A stretch of DNA of 41,509 nucleotides from an uncultured Collinsella sp. (GCA_900542275.1 UQMW01000012.1:1-41509), one strand, 5' to 3'; shown: positions 10,395-18,340, counted from the first letter of the stretch. Program-made: numbers and translations. The notes: generated by a model not told the origin, from the sequence alone.

Positions 10395-11420
10395 TTAAGC
10401 AACGAACTTCTCGAAGTACTTGATGGTGCGGACCATCTGAGAGGTGTAAGAGTTCTCGTTGTCGTACCAAGAGGTGACCTGAACGAGGGTCTGGCCGTTG
10501 CCGAGGTCAGAGCACATGGTCTGAGTGGCGTCGAAGATGGAGCCATGGGTCTCGCCGATGATGTCGGTGGAGACGATGTCGTCCTCGTTGTAACCGAAGG
10601 TCTCGGAGATGGTGGCAGCGTAGGCCTTCATAGCGGCGTTGACCTCGTCGACGGTGACCTTCTTGTCAACGACAGCGTAGAGGTTGGTGATGGAGCCGGT
10701 CGGCGTCGGGACGCGCTGGGCGGCACCGATGAGCTTACCGTTGAGCTCGGGGAGAACCAGGCCGATAGCCTTGGCAGCACCGGTGGTGTTGGGGACGATG
10801 TTGACGGCGCAGGCGCGGCTACGACGCTTGTTGCCCTTGCGCTGCGGGCCGTCGAGCGGCATCTGGTCGCCGGTCCAGGCGTGAATGGTGGTCATGATGC
10901 CGGACACGATGGGAGCGAAGTCGTTCAGACCCTTGGCCATCGGGGCGAGGCAGTTGGTGGTGCAGGAAGCAGCGGAGATGATGTTGTCCTCAGCGGTCAG
11001 CGTCTCGTGGTTGACGTTGTACACGATGGTGGGCAGATCGCTGCCGGCCGGAGCGGAGATGACGACCTTCTTGGCGCCAGCGTTGATGTGGGCCTGAGCC
11101 TTAGCCTTGCTGGTGTAGAAGCCGGTGCACTCGAGAACGACGTCGACGTCGAGGTCGCCCCAAGGCAGGTTGTTGGCGTCGGCCTCCTTGTAGATCTTGA
11201 TCTCCTTGCCGTCAACGGTGATGGAATCCTCGCCAGCAACGACCTCGTGATCGCGAGCGTAGTTGCCCTGCGTGGAGTCGTACTTCAGCAGGTAAGCGAG
11301 CATATCGGGAGAGGTGAGGTCGTTGATAGCGACAATCTCGGAGCCCTCATGACCGAACATCTGACGGAAAGCCAGACGACCGATGCGACCGAAGCCGTTA
11401 ATAGCAACCTTTACTGCCAT
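10395..11420 (-). CDS. gap: Glyceraldehyde-3-phosphate dehydrogenase (type I)
   Basis: Oxidises glyceraldehyde-3-phosphate to 1,3-bisphosphoglycerate with NAD. The Rossmann motif NGFGRIGR is at residues 8-15, an Asp in AIND (about residue 34) suggests NAD preference, the catalytic Cys153 lies in SAASCTTNC, and the C-terminal SWYDNENSY is conserved. The length of 341 aa is typical. AAAGGAG precedes the ATG by 5 nt; an upstream in-frame TTG/ATG extension is unconserved. It is followed by its own terminator and preceded by an A+T-rich promoter region with a 14-bp palindrome. Confidence 0.97.
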   Translation of the reverse strand: MAVKVAINGFGRIGRLAFRQMFGHEGSEIVAINDLTSPDMLAYLLKYDSTQGNYARDHEVVAGEDSITVDGKEIKIYKEADANNLPWGDLDVDVVLECTGFYTSKAKAQAHINAGAKKVVISAPAGSDLPTIVYNVNHETLTAEDNIISAASCTTNCLAPMAKGLNDFAPIVSGIMTTIHAWTGDQMPLDGPQRKGNKRRSRACAVNIVPNTTGAAKAIGLVLPELNGKLIGAAQRVPTPTGSITNLYAVVDKKVTVDEVNAAMKAYAATISETFGYNEDDIVSTDIIGETHGSIFDATQTMCSDLGNGQTLVQVTSWYDNENSYTSQMVRTIKYFEKFVA

Positions 11421-11492
11421 TGTGTCTCCTTTCGTAAGGCCCCCGCAAGCTACAGCGCCCGCCGTTGAGGCCCACAAACTAACCACTCGCCT

Positions 11493-11498
11493 AATATA
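11493..11498 (-). promoter_or_regulatory. Candidate -10 box of the gap promoter
   Basis: TATATT on the minus strand lies about 73 nt upstream of the gap start within an A+T-rich block. No good -35 match stands at 16-18 bp, so this is only a candidate. Confidence 0.35.
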
Positions 11499-11554
11499 CC
11501 TTTTTTTTGACTTGAATTTCACGAGAATGCTCGAAATTGAAAATCAAATTTACG

Positions 11555-11568
11555 TTAAAACGTTTTAA
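11555..11568. promoter_or_regulatory. 14-bp palindrome upstream of gap, candidate operator
   Basis: TTAAAACGTTTTAA is a perfect palindrome centred on CG, the form of LacI/GalR-family operators. It lies about 135 bp before gap and upstream of the candidate -10. A shorter version of its core (AAACGTTT) occurs in the sialic-acid promoter region at 24195-24202. Confidence 0.5.
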
Positions 11569-11613
11569 AGAATAAAATAGCAGCTAAATCCGTATATACG
11601 TCAATACTTTAAA

Positions 11614-12543
11614 CTACTTGTTTGCTTCAATGAGCTTTTCAAGACGTAAAACACGATGGTAGAGGGCCGACTTCGACAAGGGAGGGTCAGCCATCTCCCC
11701 TAAATCACGCAGCGACAGATCGGGATAGCGCTCGCGCAGGTCGCAAAAGACCGCCAAGGCATCCGGAAGCGCATCGCGAAGGCCGCGCTGCTCGAGCTCA
11801 TCGATAAGCGCAAGCTGATGTTGGGCAGCACCGGCGCTTCTGGTCTGGTTGGCGAGCTCGGCGTTCACGCGACGGTTCACATCGTTCTTAACCAACTTGA
11901 CCGCGCGCGCCTCCTCAATCTCGGCAACGCTGCGCTTGGCACCAATCAGCTTTAACAAATGCTCGATTTCCTCGGCGCTCTTAATGTACACGGCATATGA
12001 CCCCCGCCGTGCATTAACACGAGCATGGACCCCAATCTGCCCCAACAGGTCGCAAAGCCCCTTAGCATATTGCTCGCCCTGCACCGCGATCTCCAAATGA
12101 AAATCGCCGCGTGGATCGGCCACGAAGCCGCCCGCGATGAGCGCGCCGCGGATGTAGGCAAGCCTGCAGCAGGGACGGGCAACGATGTGTCGGGGAACAC
12201 CAGCGACGAGCCCTCCCCTGCGGTCTAGAATGCCCAGCAGCACCAGAGCCTTGTCCAGGTCGGGTTGATCGGGCAGGGTAATGAGATAGTTACGGACCTT
12301 ATGCAAGACCGATTTACGAACGGTGAATTCCGTTTTGAGCTTAAGGATGCGATGTGTCAGCGTGATCATCGTGCGCGCGACGGCTCCCGTCTCAGTCGCA
12401 ACCGTCAAACGATACCGCCCAGAGCCAGTAAGCGAGAGCGTACCACTCACGCGCGTGAGGGCGGCAAGTGTCGACAAGTCGCAGTATTCACATTCGGGTT
12501 CGCAGCGCGCAAGCTCGTCGCGCACCTCAGCGGTAAACGACAT
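11614..12543 (-). CDS. whiA: DNA-binding protein WhiA
   Basis: WhiA is a conserved Gram-positive DNA-binding protein, a sporulation regulator in Streptomyces and linked to cell division and chromosome segregation elsewhere. The 309-aa protein has the N-terminal degenerate LAGLIDADG-homing-endonuclease fold (for example CRLAYIRGALIAGGFVADP, about residues 127-145) and a C-terminal helix-turn-helix (DLSLRDLGEMADPPLSKSALYHRVLRL, about residues 274-300). The ATG lies 6 nt after the rapZ stop, so the two are probably co-transcribed. yvcK, normally between them, is missing. I see no T-rich terminator before gap. Confidence 0.95.
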   Translation of the reverse strand: MSFTAEVRDELARCEPECEYCDLSTLAALTRVSGTLSLTGSGRYRLTVATETGAVARTMITLTHRILKLKTEFTVRKSVLHKVRNYLITLPDQPDLDKALVLLGILDRRGGLVAGVPRHIVARPCCRLAYIRGALIAGGFVADPRGDFHLEIAVQGEQYAKGLCDLLGQIGVHARVNARRGSYAVYIKSAEEIEHLLKLIGAKRSVAEIEEARAVKLVKNDVNRRVNAELANQTRSAGAAQHQLALIDELEQRGLRDALPDALAVFCDLRERYPDLSLRDLGEMADPPLSKSALYHRVLRLEKLIEANK

Positions 12544-12549
12544 GCAGGC

Positions 12550-13470
12550 CTATGCCTTCGTGTTAGCGCGCGACAGATCGCGGTGGGAGATGCTCACGTG
12601 ATACTGGGCGCCTTCCAGGTAACGGGCCGTGGCCTCGGCAATGGCGACGCTACGATGCTGTCCGCCCGTGCAGCCGATGGCGATAGAAAGCTGCGGTTTA
12701 CCCTCCGCGATATAGCCCGGCATCACCGTATCGAGTAGCTGTGTCCAAGCCTTCCAAAACTCCTGCGTCTTGGGATGGTCCAGAACAAAATCCGAGACCT
12801 TTTTATCGAGACCGGTCATCGTGCGCATCTCGGGATCGTAGAACGGATTGGGCAGGAAGCGGACGTCGATCATAATGTCCGCCTCGACGGGCATGCCGTG
12901 CTTAAAGCCAAACGAGAACACATGGACGTCCATGAGCTGTTGGTCGGACAGTTCGGAAAATGCCATACGTAGCTTGTTGCGCAGCGCAGAGGTGCGCAGA
13001 CGGCTCGTGTCGATAATCATATCGGCTCGATCGCGCACGCCCTGCAGCTGAAGGCGCTCGCGCTGAATGGCATCGGCCGTAGTCTCCCCCGGTTTGGCAA
13101 TGGGATGACGGCGGCGGTTTTCGCTATAACGACGGATCAGCACCTCGTCAGAAGCCTCGAGAAACACGATATCACAGCTCATCTCGCGCTCCTCGAGTGC
13201 GGCAACGGCATCGAGCAGCTCATCGAACAAGCCCTGGCTGCGCAGGTCGCAGGTGACGGCAAGATGCCTACCCACGCCCGTATTGATGCCGACGAGTTCG
13301 GCAAGCTGGGCGATCAGACGCGGAGGCAAGTTGTCGATGCAAAAGTAGCCCATGTCCTCGAACACATGCATGGCCTGCGTTCGGCCCGATCCGGACATTC
13401 CGGTGATGATGACGATATCGGGGATGCGCTCCGAGCGCTCCGCCGCATCCATGGCATCTCCCTTTTGCAT
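12550..13470 (-). CDS. rapZ: RNase adapter / nucleotide-binding protein RapZ (YvcJ)
   Basis: P-loop protein; in E. coli it senses glucosamine-6-phosphate and guides decay of the GlmZ RNA, while its role in Actinobacteria is less clear. The 306 aa include a Walker A-like GMSGSGRT (residues 24-31, Arg for Lys, as I recall from other actinobacterial homologues), EDMGYFCIDNLPP and the C-terminal CTGGQHRSV motif. I chose the ATG with AGGAGG 6 nt upstream; a second ATG at 13452 is possible. A terminator-like hairpin lies directly before the ribosome binding site. A link to amino-sugar sensing beside the sialic-acid genes is suggestive only. Confidence 0.93.
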   Translation of the reverse strand: MQKGDAMDAAERSERIPDIVIITGMSGSGRTQAMHVFEDMGYFCIDNLPPRLIAQLAELVGINTGVGRHLAVTCDLRSQGLFDELLDAVAALEEREMSCDIVFLEASDEVLIRRYSENRRRHPIAKPGETTADAIQRERLQLQGVRDRADMIIDTSRLRTSALRNKLRMAFSELSDQQLMDVHVFSFGFKHGMPVEADIMIDVRFLPNPFYDPEMRTMTGLDKKVSDFVLDHPKTQEFWKAWTQLLDTVMPGYIAEGKPQLSIAIGCTGGQHRSVAIAEATARYLEGAQYHVSISHRDLSRANTKA

Positions 13471-13482
13471 GTGCTGCCTCCT

Positions 13483-13520
13483 AAAAACAAGCGCGGGACC
13501 CAGCAACCCGGATCCCGCGC
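13483..13520 (-). terminator. Terminator of the nan operon, abutting the rapZ ribosome binding site
   Basis: On the minus strand an 8-bp arm GCGCGGGA pairs with TCCCGCGC, with extra pairing inside, followed by TTGTTTTT and then at once by the AGGAGG of rapZ. It should end transcripts from nanE; it may also lie in the leader of a rapZ transcript. Confidence 0.82.
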
Positions 13521-13538
13521 GGTCAATTGCCTATATTG

Positions 13539-13544
13539 AGTATA
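13539..13544 (-). promoter_or_regulatory. Candidate -10 box for rapZ-whiA
   Basis: TATACT on the minus strand (four of six... with the TA-A-T core) lies just upstream of the hairpin at 13483-13520. No clear -35 element is seen. If used, the transcript would begin with the terminator-like hairpin. Confidence 0.35.
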
Positions 13545-13571
13545 CCGCCCCGAGCGGATACGAGGCCTGTC

Positions 13572-14258
13572 TTACGCCTCAAGCGCAGCCTTGAACCAAC
13601 TCGTAATACTCGTGGGGTGCGTGATGGCGGTGCCGACGACAACGGCCCAGGCGCCCGCATCGATCGCGGCGCGAGCCTCCTCGGGCGTGTGAACGCGGCC
13701 CTCGCAGATGATGGGAAGACCGGGAAATTCCTCGGTCGCCTGACGCAGGAGCGGCAGATCGGGGCCATCGGCCATGGTGCAGTCGATGGCGGCGACACCA
13801 TGAGAAAGCGTGGTGGATACAAGGTCGAAGCCCATATCAACCGCACGGCGAATGTCCTCGATGGTGGCACAATCCGCCATCAGGAGCACACCCTCCTCGT
13901 GCAGCGGACGGAAGGTTTCCTCGACGGTCTTGCCATCGGGACGCGGACGATCGGTGGCGTCGATCGCCACGATATCGGCACCGGCAGCAACGCAGGCGCG
14001 AGCGTGACGCAGCGTCGGCGTGATGTAAACGCCCTCGTGTCCATCCTTCCACAGGCCGATAACAGGAACCTCACAGCGACCCTTAATGGCGGCAATGTCG
14101 GCAAGGCCCTGACAGCGAATGGCGGCGGCGCCGCCAAGCTCGCAAGCGCGAGACATTTGAGCCATGGTCTCGGGCGTACGAAGCGGCTCGCCCATATACG
14201 CCTGAACGCTCACGACGAGCTTGCCCTTCAGGGATTGAATCAAAGGATCGACGGTCAT
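13572..14258 (-). CDS. nanE: N-acetylmannosamine-6-phosphate 2-epimerase
   Basis: Converts ManNAc-6-phosphate to GlcNAc-6-phosphate, the third step of sialic-acid catabolism. The 228-aa TIM-barrel protein matches the family along its length: LVVSVQA at the first strand, AAAIRCQG, VIGLWKDG with the catalytic Lys (about 71), IDATDRPRPDG, STTLSHG, ICEGRVHTPEEA with the catalytic Glu, and VVVGTAITHP. AAAGG lies 10 nt before the ATG. It is the last gene of the operon, 70 nt after nanK, with a perfect hairpin in that gap and a terminator just after the stop. Confidence 0.95.
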   Translation of the reverse strand: MTVDPLIQSLKGKLVVSVQAYMGEPLRTPETMAQMSRACELGGAAAIRCQGLADIAAIKGRCEVPVIGLWKDGHEGVYITPTLRHARACVAAGADIVAIDATDRPRPDGKTVEETFRPLHEEGVLLMADCATIEDIRRAVDMGFDLVSTTLSHGVAAIDCTMADGPDLPLLRQATEEFPGLPIICEGRVHTPEEARAAIDAGAWAVVVGTAITHPTSITSWFKAALEA

Positions 14259-14281
14259 AAGGCTGCAACCTTTCTCAGAAC

Positions 14282-14312
14282 AGCCTCCCGAGGCGTGTTG
14301 TCTCGGGAGGCT
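14282..14312 (-). repeat. Intercistronic hairpin between nanK and nanE
   Basis: A perfect 11-bp stem (AGCCTCCCGAG with CTCGGGAGGCT) and a 9-nt loop fill much of the 70-nt gap. There is no T-run on the minus strand, so an RNA-processing or stabilising role is likelier than termination. Confidence 0.65.
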
Positions 14313-14328
14313 CCTACAGCAGATACGT

Positions 14329-15294
14329 TTACTTCAACGAGGCAAGAAGATGCTCAGCGGCACCGATGAGCGGAGCATCGCCCTCCAGAGACCCGATGAG
14401 AATCGGCGTGTCCTGGAGCGGATCGAGCGCCTGGCTGGCATAGCCCTCGTGCACCGAATCCTTCCACGTCTGCGAACGCCAATCGGGACCCTGATGAATT
14501 ACGCCGCCCGAAAGCACGATGACCTCTGGATCCAGAATATTGGCAAGCGAGCCCAAGCTGGCGCCCAGCGCAAAGCCGGCGTCATGGATGACCTCGGTCG
14601 CCTTTGCGTCGCCAGCACGACACAGGTCGTTCACGTCGCGACCGACCGAAGGACGGCTGGGGTCAACTCGACCGAAGCGTTCGTCGTACATACGGCCAAT
14701 CGAGGTGCCCGAAGCAACAGACTCAAGATGGCCGGAGCGCCCGCAGGCGCAGGGAATGCCGGCGGCAGCCGAGCACTCGATGTGGCCCATATGACCGGCA
14801 GCACCATGGAAGCCCTGCATCACGCGGCCGTTCTCGACATATGCGCCGCCGATGCCCGTACCGATTCCCAGGCACAAGACGGAGAACTTGCCCTTGCCGA
14901 CGCCCCAGTGGGCCTCGCCCAGAGCATGAGCCTGCACGTCGCCCACAACGGCAACGGGAAGACCAAGGTCCTCGCGCAGACGCGGCCCCAACTGAACGCC
15001 GGACCAGCCGGGCATGATCTCATTGGCATAAGCAATGGCGCCCGTCTTGGGATCGACGACGCCTGCGGCGCCAATGCCGACACCAAGAACCTCGACATCG
15101 GGGTTCGCTTCGATGGCGGCCTTAATAGACGCCTCGATGCGCTGGAAAACTGCCTCGCCGCCCTCTTGGGCCTCGGTGGGAACCTCGGCTTCAAAGACCG
15201 GATGGGGCACGCTGCCATCAGCCGGGTACTCCATGATGGCAGTCGCAATTTTAGTTCCGCCGATATCGACAGAGCAGACGTACTTGTTCTCCAT
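14329..15294 (-). CDS. nanK: ROK-family kinase, probable N-acetylmannosamine kinase
   Basis: Probably phosphorylates ManNAc from the NanA reaction. The ROK phosphate motif DIGGTKIATAI is at residues 10-20, and the GxGTGIGG adenosine loop at about 143-150. The zinc motif reads C-x-C-G-x-x-G-H-x-E (Cys182, Cys184, His189) where the usual third ligand is Cys. The active-site region is GDVQAHALGE instead of the common NDANAAALGE; the Asp (119) is kept. The length of 321 aa is normal. AAGGAG precedes the ATG. Specificity rests on its place between nanA and nanE; without that context glucokinase would be equally possible. Confidence 0.85.
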   Translation of the reverse strand: MENKYVCSVDIGGTKIATAIMEYPADGSVPHPVFEAEVPTEAQEGGEAVFQRIEASIKAAIEANPDVEVLGVGIGAAGVVDPKTGAIAYANEIMPGWSGVQLGPRLREDLGLPVAVVGDVQAHALGEAHWGVGKGKFSVLCLGIGTGIGGAYVENGRVMQGFHGAAGHMGHIECSAAAGIPCACGRSGHLESVASGTSIGRMYDERFGRVDPSRPSVGRDVNDLCRAGDAKATEVIHDAGFALGASLGSLANILDPEVIVLSGGVIHQGPDWRSQTWKDSVHEGYASQALDPLQDTPILIGSLEGDAPLIGAAEHLLASLK

Positions 15295-15394
15295 GTCGCT
15301 CTCCTTCGGAGATAAAAACAACTACAGGAAATGCGCCGTCAGGCTAGCCGTCACAGCGCAGTAAAGGTTTTCCAGGTGTCCGAGATCGCCGAGA

Positions 15395-15436
15395 AACCGT
15401 GTGGCCATTGACCTAATGGGTCATGGCCACACGGTT
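15395..15436 (-). terminator. Strong intercistronic hairpin between nanA and nanK
   Basis: A perfect 14-bp stem (AACCGTGTGGCCAT with ATGGCCACACGGTT) has a 14-nt loop whose GACC and GGTC can extend it. On the minus strand TTTCTC follows, a weak T-run. Partial termination or an mRNA end barrier is likely. Confidence 0.68.
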
Positions 15437-15465
15437 GAACGGCGAGGCCGGGTGCCTGAGAAGCT

Positions 15466-16386
15466 TTACAGGAGACCGTTGTCCTGAAGGACCTTCCTAA
15501 TCGCCTCGACGTTCTCGCCGGTCATGGCCTTCACCGGGCGCGGCATGGTCGGGCTGTCGAAGATGCCCATGAGGTTCATAGCGGTCTTGAAGGCGCCGAC
15601 GCCACCGGCATAGCCCTGGACGCCCGAGGTGACGTCCCAGATGTGCGAAATCTCATTGAGGCGATCCTGCTCGGCCTTGACGGTAGCCCAGTCGCCGGCC
15701 TGAGCGGCCTTCCACTGGCGCACGTAGCCCTCGGGCTCAACGTTGGCAAGGCCCGGGACAGAGCCGTCGGCGCCACCGAGGTAAGCGCCGTCGACAACGA
15801 CCTCGTGACCGGTGAGGATGCTCATCGGATGGCCATTCTTCTCGTTCTCCTGAACGAGGTAGCGGAACGAGATGTCATCACCCGAGGAATCCTTGACGCC
15901 AGCAAGGACGCCCTCGGCGCCGAGCTTGGCAAGGAGCTTCCAGGGGAGCTTGGTGTGAACGCACACGGGAATGTCATAGGCAAAGATGGGCAGGTCGAGC
16001 TCCTCGTGCAGAATGCGGAAGTGCTCCTCGACCTCGGTCATGCCCTGCAGGGCATAGAACGGGCAGGTGGCGACAAGCGCATCGGCGCCCAGCTCCTGAG
16101 CGACCTTACCGTGCTCGATCATGCGCTCGGTCTCGGTATCGATGATGCCGACCAGGACGGGCACGCGGTGGTCGACGATACGAACGGCCTCGGCGATGAT
16201 CTGGCGACGACGCTCATCGGTGGAGAAAACGACCTCGCCCGAAGAGCCCAGGAAGAACAGGCCATCGACGCCGGCATCGATCATGCGGTTGATGCTGCGC
16301 TCAAAGGAGGCAACGTCGAGCTGGTGGTCTTCGGTATCGGGAACAACGACGGGAGGGATAACGCCGGTGAATTTCTGAGTTGCCAC
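15466..16386 (-). CDS. nanA: N-acetylneuraminate lyase (DHDPS/NAL family)
   Basis: Aldolase that splits Neu5Ac into ManNAc and pyruvate. In this 306-aa protein GSSGE (residues 47-51), Tyr137 (FAYDIP) and the Schiff-base Lys165 (GVKDSSGD) stand at the positions known in E. coli NanA. YDIP in place of the usual YNIP is a small deviation. The GTG start is supported by AAGGAG 6 nt upstream; the open frame continues further but without conserved sequence. Family relatives include dihydrodipicolinate synthase and keto-deoxy-sugar aldolases; the neighbours nanK and nanE and the transporter favour the lyase. Confidence 0.88.
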   Translation of the reverse strand: MATQKFTGVIPPVVVPDTEDHQLDVASFERSINRMIDAGVDGLFFLGSSGEVVFSTDERRRQIIAEAVRIVDHRVPVLVGIIDTETERMIEHGKVAQELGADALVATCPFYALQGMTEVEEHFRILHEELDLPIFAYDIPVCVHTKLPWKLLAKLGAEGVLAGVKDSSGDDISFRYLVQENEKNGHPMSILTGHEVVVDGAYLGGADGSVPGLANVEPEGYVRQWKAAQAGDWATVKAEQDRLNEISHIWDVTSGVQGYAGGVGAFKTAMNLMGIFDSPTMPRPVKAMTGENVEAIRKVLQDNGLL

Positions 16387-16454
16387 AAGAATCTCCTTAG
16401 TTGTCTGGCGGGCGGCCCTATGCCACCCACTCTTGTTGGCAGTGTCCAGGCCGT

Positions 16455-17306
16455 CTAGGCCAAAGAACACGGGTAGAACGTTTGGTTAAAAAAGTCGATG
16501 ACTTCGTTTTCGAACGCGTTGATGCGCTCATGAGCGTATTTGGCATAGATGATATGCCTCCGGTCACACTCAAGACCGTTGAATACGGCAAACTGGCCCT
16601 TGGGATCACTCACGGCATCCATGAGCGATGTGCCCATGAGCACCGATCCACGCACCCGAGACGACAACGCCTCGAGGCCACCGGGAATTGGATTGGCAAC
16701 CGCCGTGCAGGCGAGGCCCCGCTCGTCCAGAGCAGAAACCGCCAGCGCGACTCCGCCGCCAAGGCCCTCGCCCCATGCAAAGATGCGGTCGGGGTCCACG
16801 CCATCAAGATTGCGCGCCACCTTCGCCATCGCACAACCCCAACGGACGCGCTTGACAAAAGCAGGAGAGGCAATCCCCTGCTGCAGCTCGCTGGATCCAA
16901 TCGCCTCATCGTCCAGCGCAAGCACGGCATATCCCATGGCCGCAAACCTCGTCATGTGATGCCATCCCCGCACGGGTCGGTCGATGTCGTGAAACATCAG
17001 ACATAGCGGCACAAGCTCGGATGCTCGGGCGCGACCGGCAGGCTCGATCAAACGTGCGTGGACCACATCGCCACCAAGCTCAAAGGAAACCTCGGAGTAG
17101 CGGGCATACGGATTGGCAAAATCGATCGCCGTAATACTCGGCCCGCAAACCTCAAGGTCCGAAGCGGCTATCTCTAATTCGGAAACATCCGCAGAAGCAT
17201 CACCGCGCCAATCCCGGAAATCAGCGAGCCTTGACGAGACCGTTCCGGGAATCCCCACAAGGTCGGAGACAATCAGCTCATTGACATTGCTCTCGCACTT
17301 AGACAT
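16455..17306 (-). CDS. Acetyl-esterase-family paralogue lacking the nucleophile Ser (probable pseudoenzyme)
   Basis: Alpha/beta-hydrolase fold related to the acetylxylan esterase/cephalosporin-C deacetylase (AXE1) gene just upstream. Shared landmarks include FHD(I) after strand 4, AAMGYAVLALDDE, the DRIFAWGEGLGGG elbow and QFAVFNGLECDRRH. The nucleophile elbow, GASQG in the neighbour, is GEGLG, so Ser is replaced by Gly181. The Asp (about 230) and His (about 259) of the triad remain. About 40 residues between elbow and Asp are missing compared with the neighbour. The frame is intact over 283 aa, and its ATG overlaps the upstream stop by 8 bases (ATGTCTAA), so it is likely translated. It may be a partner or scaffold of the active esterase, or bind sialic-acid derivatives; function is unknown. 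Confidence 0.8.
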   Translation of the reverse strand: MSKCESNVNELIVSDLVGIPGTVSSRLADFRDWRGDASADVSELEIAASDLEVCGPSITAIDFANPYARYSEVSFELGGDVVHARLIEPAGRARASELVPLCLMFHDIDRPVRGWHHMTRFAAMGYAVLALDDEAIGSSELQQGIASPAFVKRVRWGCAMAKVARNLDGVDPDRIFAWGEGLGGGVALAVSALDERGLACTAVANPIPGGLEALSSRVRGSVLMGTSLMDAVSDPKGQFAVFNGLECDRRHIIYAKYAHERINAFENEVIDFFNQTFYPCSLA

Positions 17307-18276
17307 GAGCCTCCCCTCCCTTGCAGAAAAACGGAATGATCAGATCGTCAAAATCCTGAATCTCCTCGTGGCCAAAGCCTTCAAAGAACTCATGACGCTT
17401 TTCACAGGTCAGGTTGTTATAGACCGCAAACTGCGTCGCTGGCGGACAGACGGTATCGGCTGTGCCGGTGCCAAACAGCACGGGGCATTTGACCATAGGG
17501 GCAAAGTTCTTGGAATCGAAGTACGCCAGCTTGGCATAGGCTTCGTCGATACGAGTCGAGTCCTCGTCAAACCAGCGAGACCAATAGCGCAGGCCCTCGT
17601 AGGCAATGTCGTCGGCATCCAAATCCCAGACCAGGCGGAAATCCGACAGGAAGGGATAGAGGATGGCGGCGCGATTGATAAGCTCGCTGTTAAGTGCACA
17701 GGTCGCAATGCCCAAACCGCCGCCCTGCGACGCGCCGTTCACAAACACACGGGCAAGATCGATGCCCTCGAGCTCGCGAACGATGCGGCACAGGATGCGA
17801 ATATCTTGGTGCAAGCGGACATAGTAGAGGTTGGCCGGATCGCCGTCGATACCGGCGACGATATGGCCCGCGACCGTTGTGCCCTCAAATCCACCAATGT
17901 CCTCGGAGGGACCTCCTTGGCCGGGGCAGTCGAGGGCGATGAGTGCCATGCCCATGCCCGCAAACGACGCCTGCTCAAACCAGCTGCGGCTTGCACCCGG
18001 ATACCCATGGAACTGAAGTACCAATGGCACGGGCTCGTCCGAGACGGGTTTAAGGTACTTGGCATGCAGGCGAGCGCCACACATGCCGGTATACCAGAGG
18101 TCGAAAAGCTGGCAGGTCACGGCATCGGTGACCGATGCCGTCTCGATCGCATAGTCAAGCCCGACGGCGTCGGCCTCGGCCATGCGGTCCTTCCAAAAGA
18201 GATCGAAATCTGATGGACGGGGCATGGCGCCCCGATACCCACCAAATTGCTGTTGTAGCTCCTGAGCACTTGGCAT
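17299..18276 (-). CDS. Acetyl esterase, AXE1 / cephalosporin-C deacetylase family
   Basis: Predicted cytoplasmic carbohydrate O-acetyl esterase, 325 aa, with no signal peptide. The oxyanion region HGYPG, nucleophile Ser183 in GASQGG, Asp274 in GTADTVCPP and His303 in GHEE form a complete triad. ATG 18276 is chosen; a TTG five codons earlier would sit on the AAAGG site. The site is far from the ATG, so initiation may be weak. In a sialic-acid operon the natural role would be removal of acetyl groups from O-acetylated sialic acid before NanA; acetylxylan is the family name but no xylan genes are near. Substrate assignment is inference. Confidence 0.88.
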   Translation of the reverse strand: MPSAQELQQQFGGYRGAMPRPSDFDLFWKDRMAEADAVGLDYAIETASVTDAVTCQLFDLWYTGMCGARLHAKYLKPVSDEPVPLVLQFHGYPGASRSWFEQASFAGMGMALIALDCPGQGGPSEDIGGFEGTTVAGHIVAGIDGDPANLYYVRLHQDIRILCRIVRELEGIDLARVFVNGASQGGGLGIATCALNSELINRAAILYPFLSDFRLVWDLDADDIAYEGLRYWSRWFDEDSTRIDEAYAKLAYFDSKNFAPMVKCPVLFGTGTADTVCPPATQFAVYNNLTCEKRHEFFEGFGHEEIQDFDDLIIPFFCKGGEAHV

Positions 18277-18312
18277 GGCTCGTGAACCCAACCTTTCGAA
18301 ATCGCAACGGAG

Positions 18313-18340
18313 GTGCGCCCGGCAAGGGAACCGGGCGCAC
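18313..18340 (-). repeat. Intercistronic hairpin between transporter ATPase and esterase genes
   Basis: A perfect 10-bp GC-rich stem (GTGCGCCCGG with CCGGGCGCAC) and an 8-nt loop occupy the 80-nt gap. No T-run follows on the minus strand, so it is more likely a 3'-end stabiliser than a terminator. Confidence 0.62.

Noticed and set aside
12550..13470. Arg instead of Lys in the RapZ Walker A (GMSGSGRT)
   Set aside because: To my knowledge Arg is usual in actinobacterial RapZ, so it does not signal loss of function.
14329..15294. His in place of the third zinc Cys in the ROK kinase
   Set aside because: His can also ligate zinc, and the rest of the motif is intact. I note it in the gene entry but do not rate it as a finding.
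16387..16454. Possible hairpin before nanA
   Set aside because: Only a 5-bp stem (TGCCA/TGGCA) can be drawn, below what chance would give.
16455..17306. Calling the degenerate esterase a pseudogene
   Set aside because: There is no frameshift or stop, two triad residues remain, and the start is coupled to the neighbour. A pseudoenzyme is the better description.
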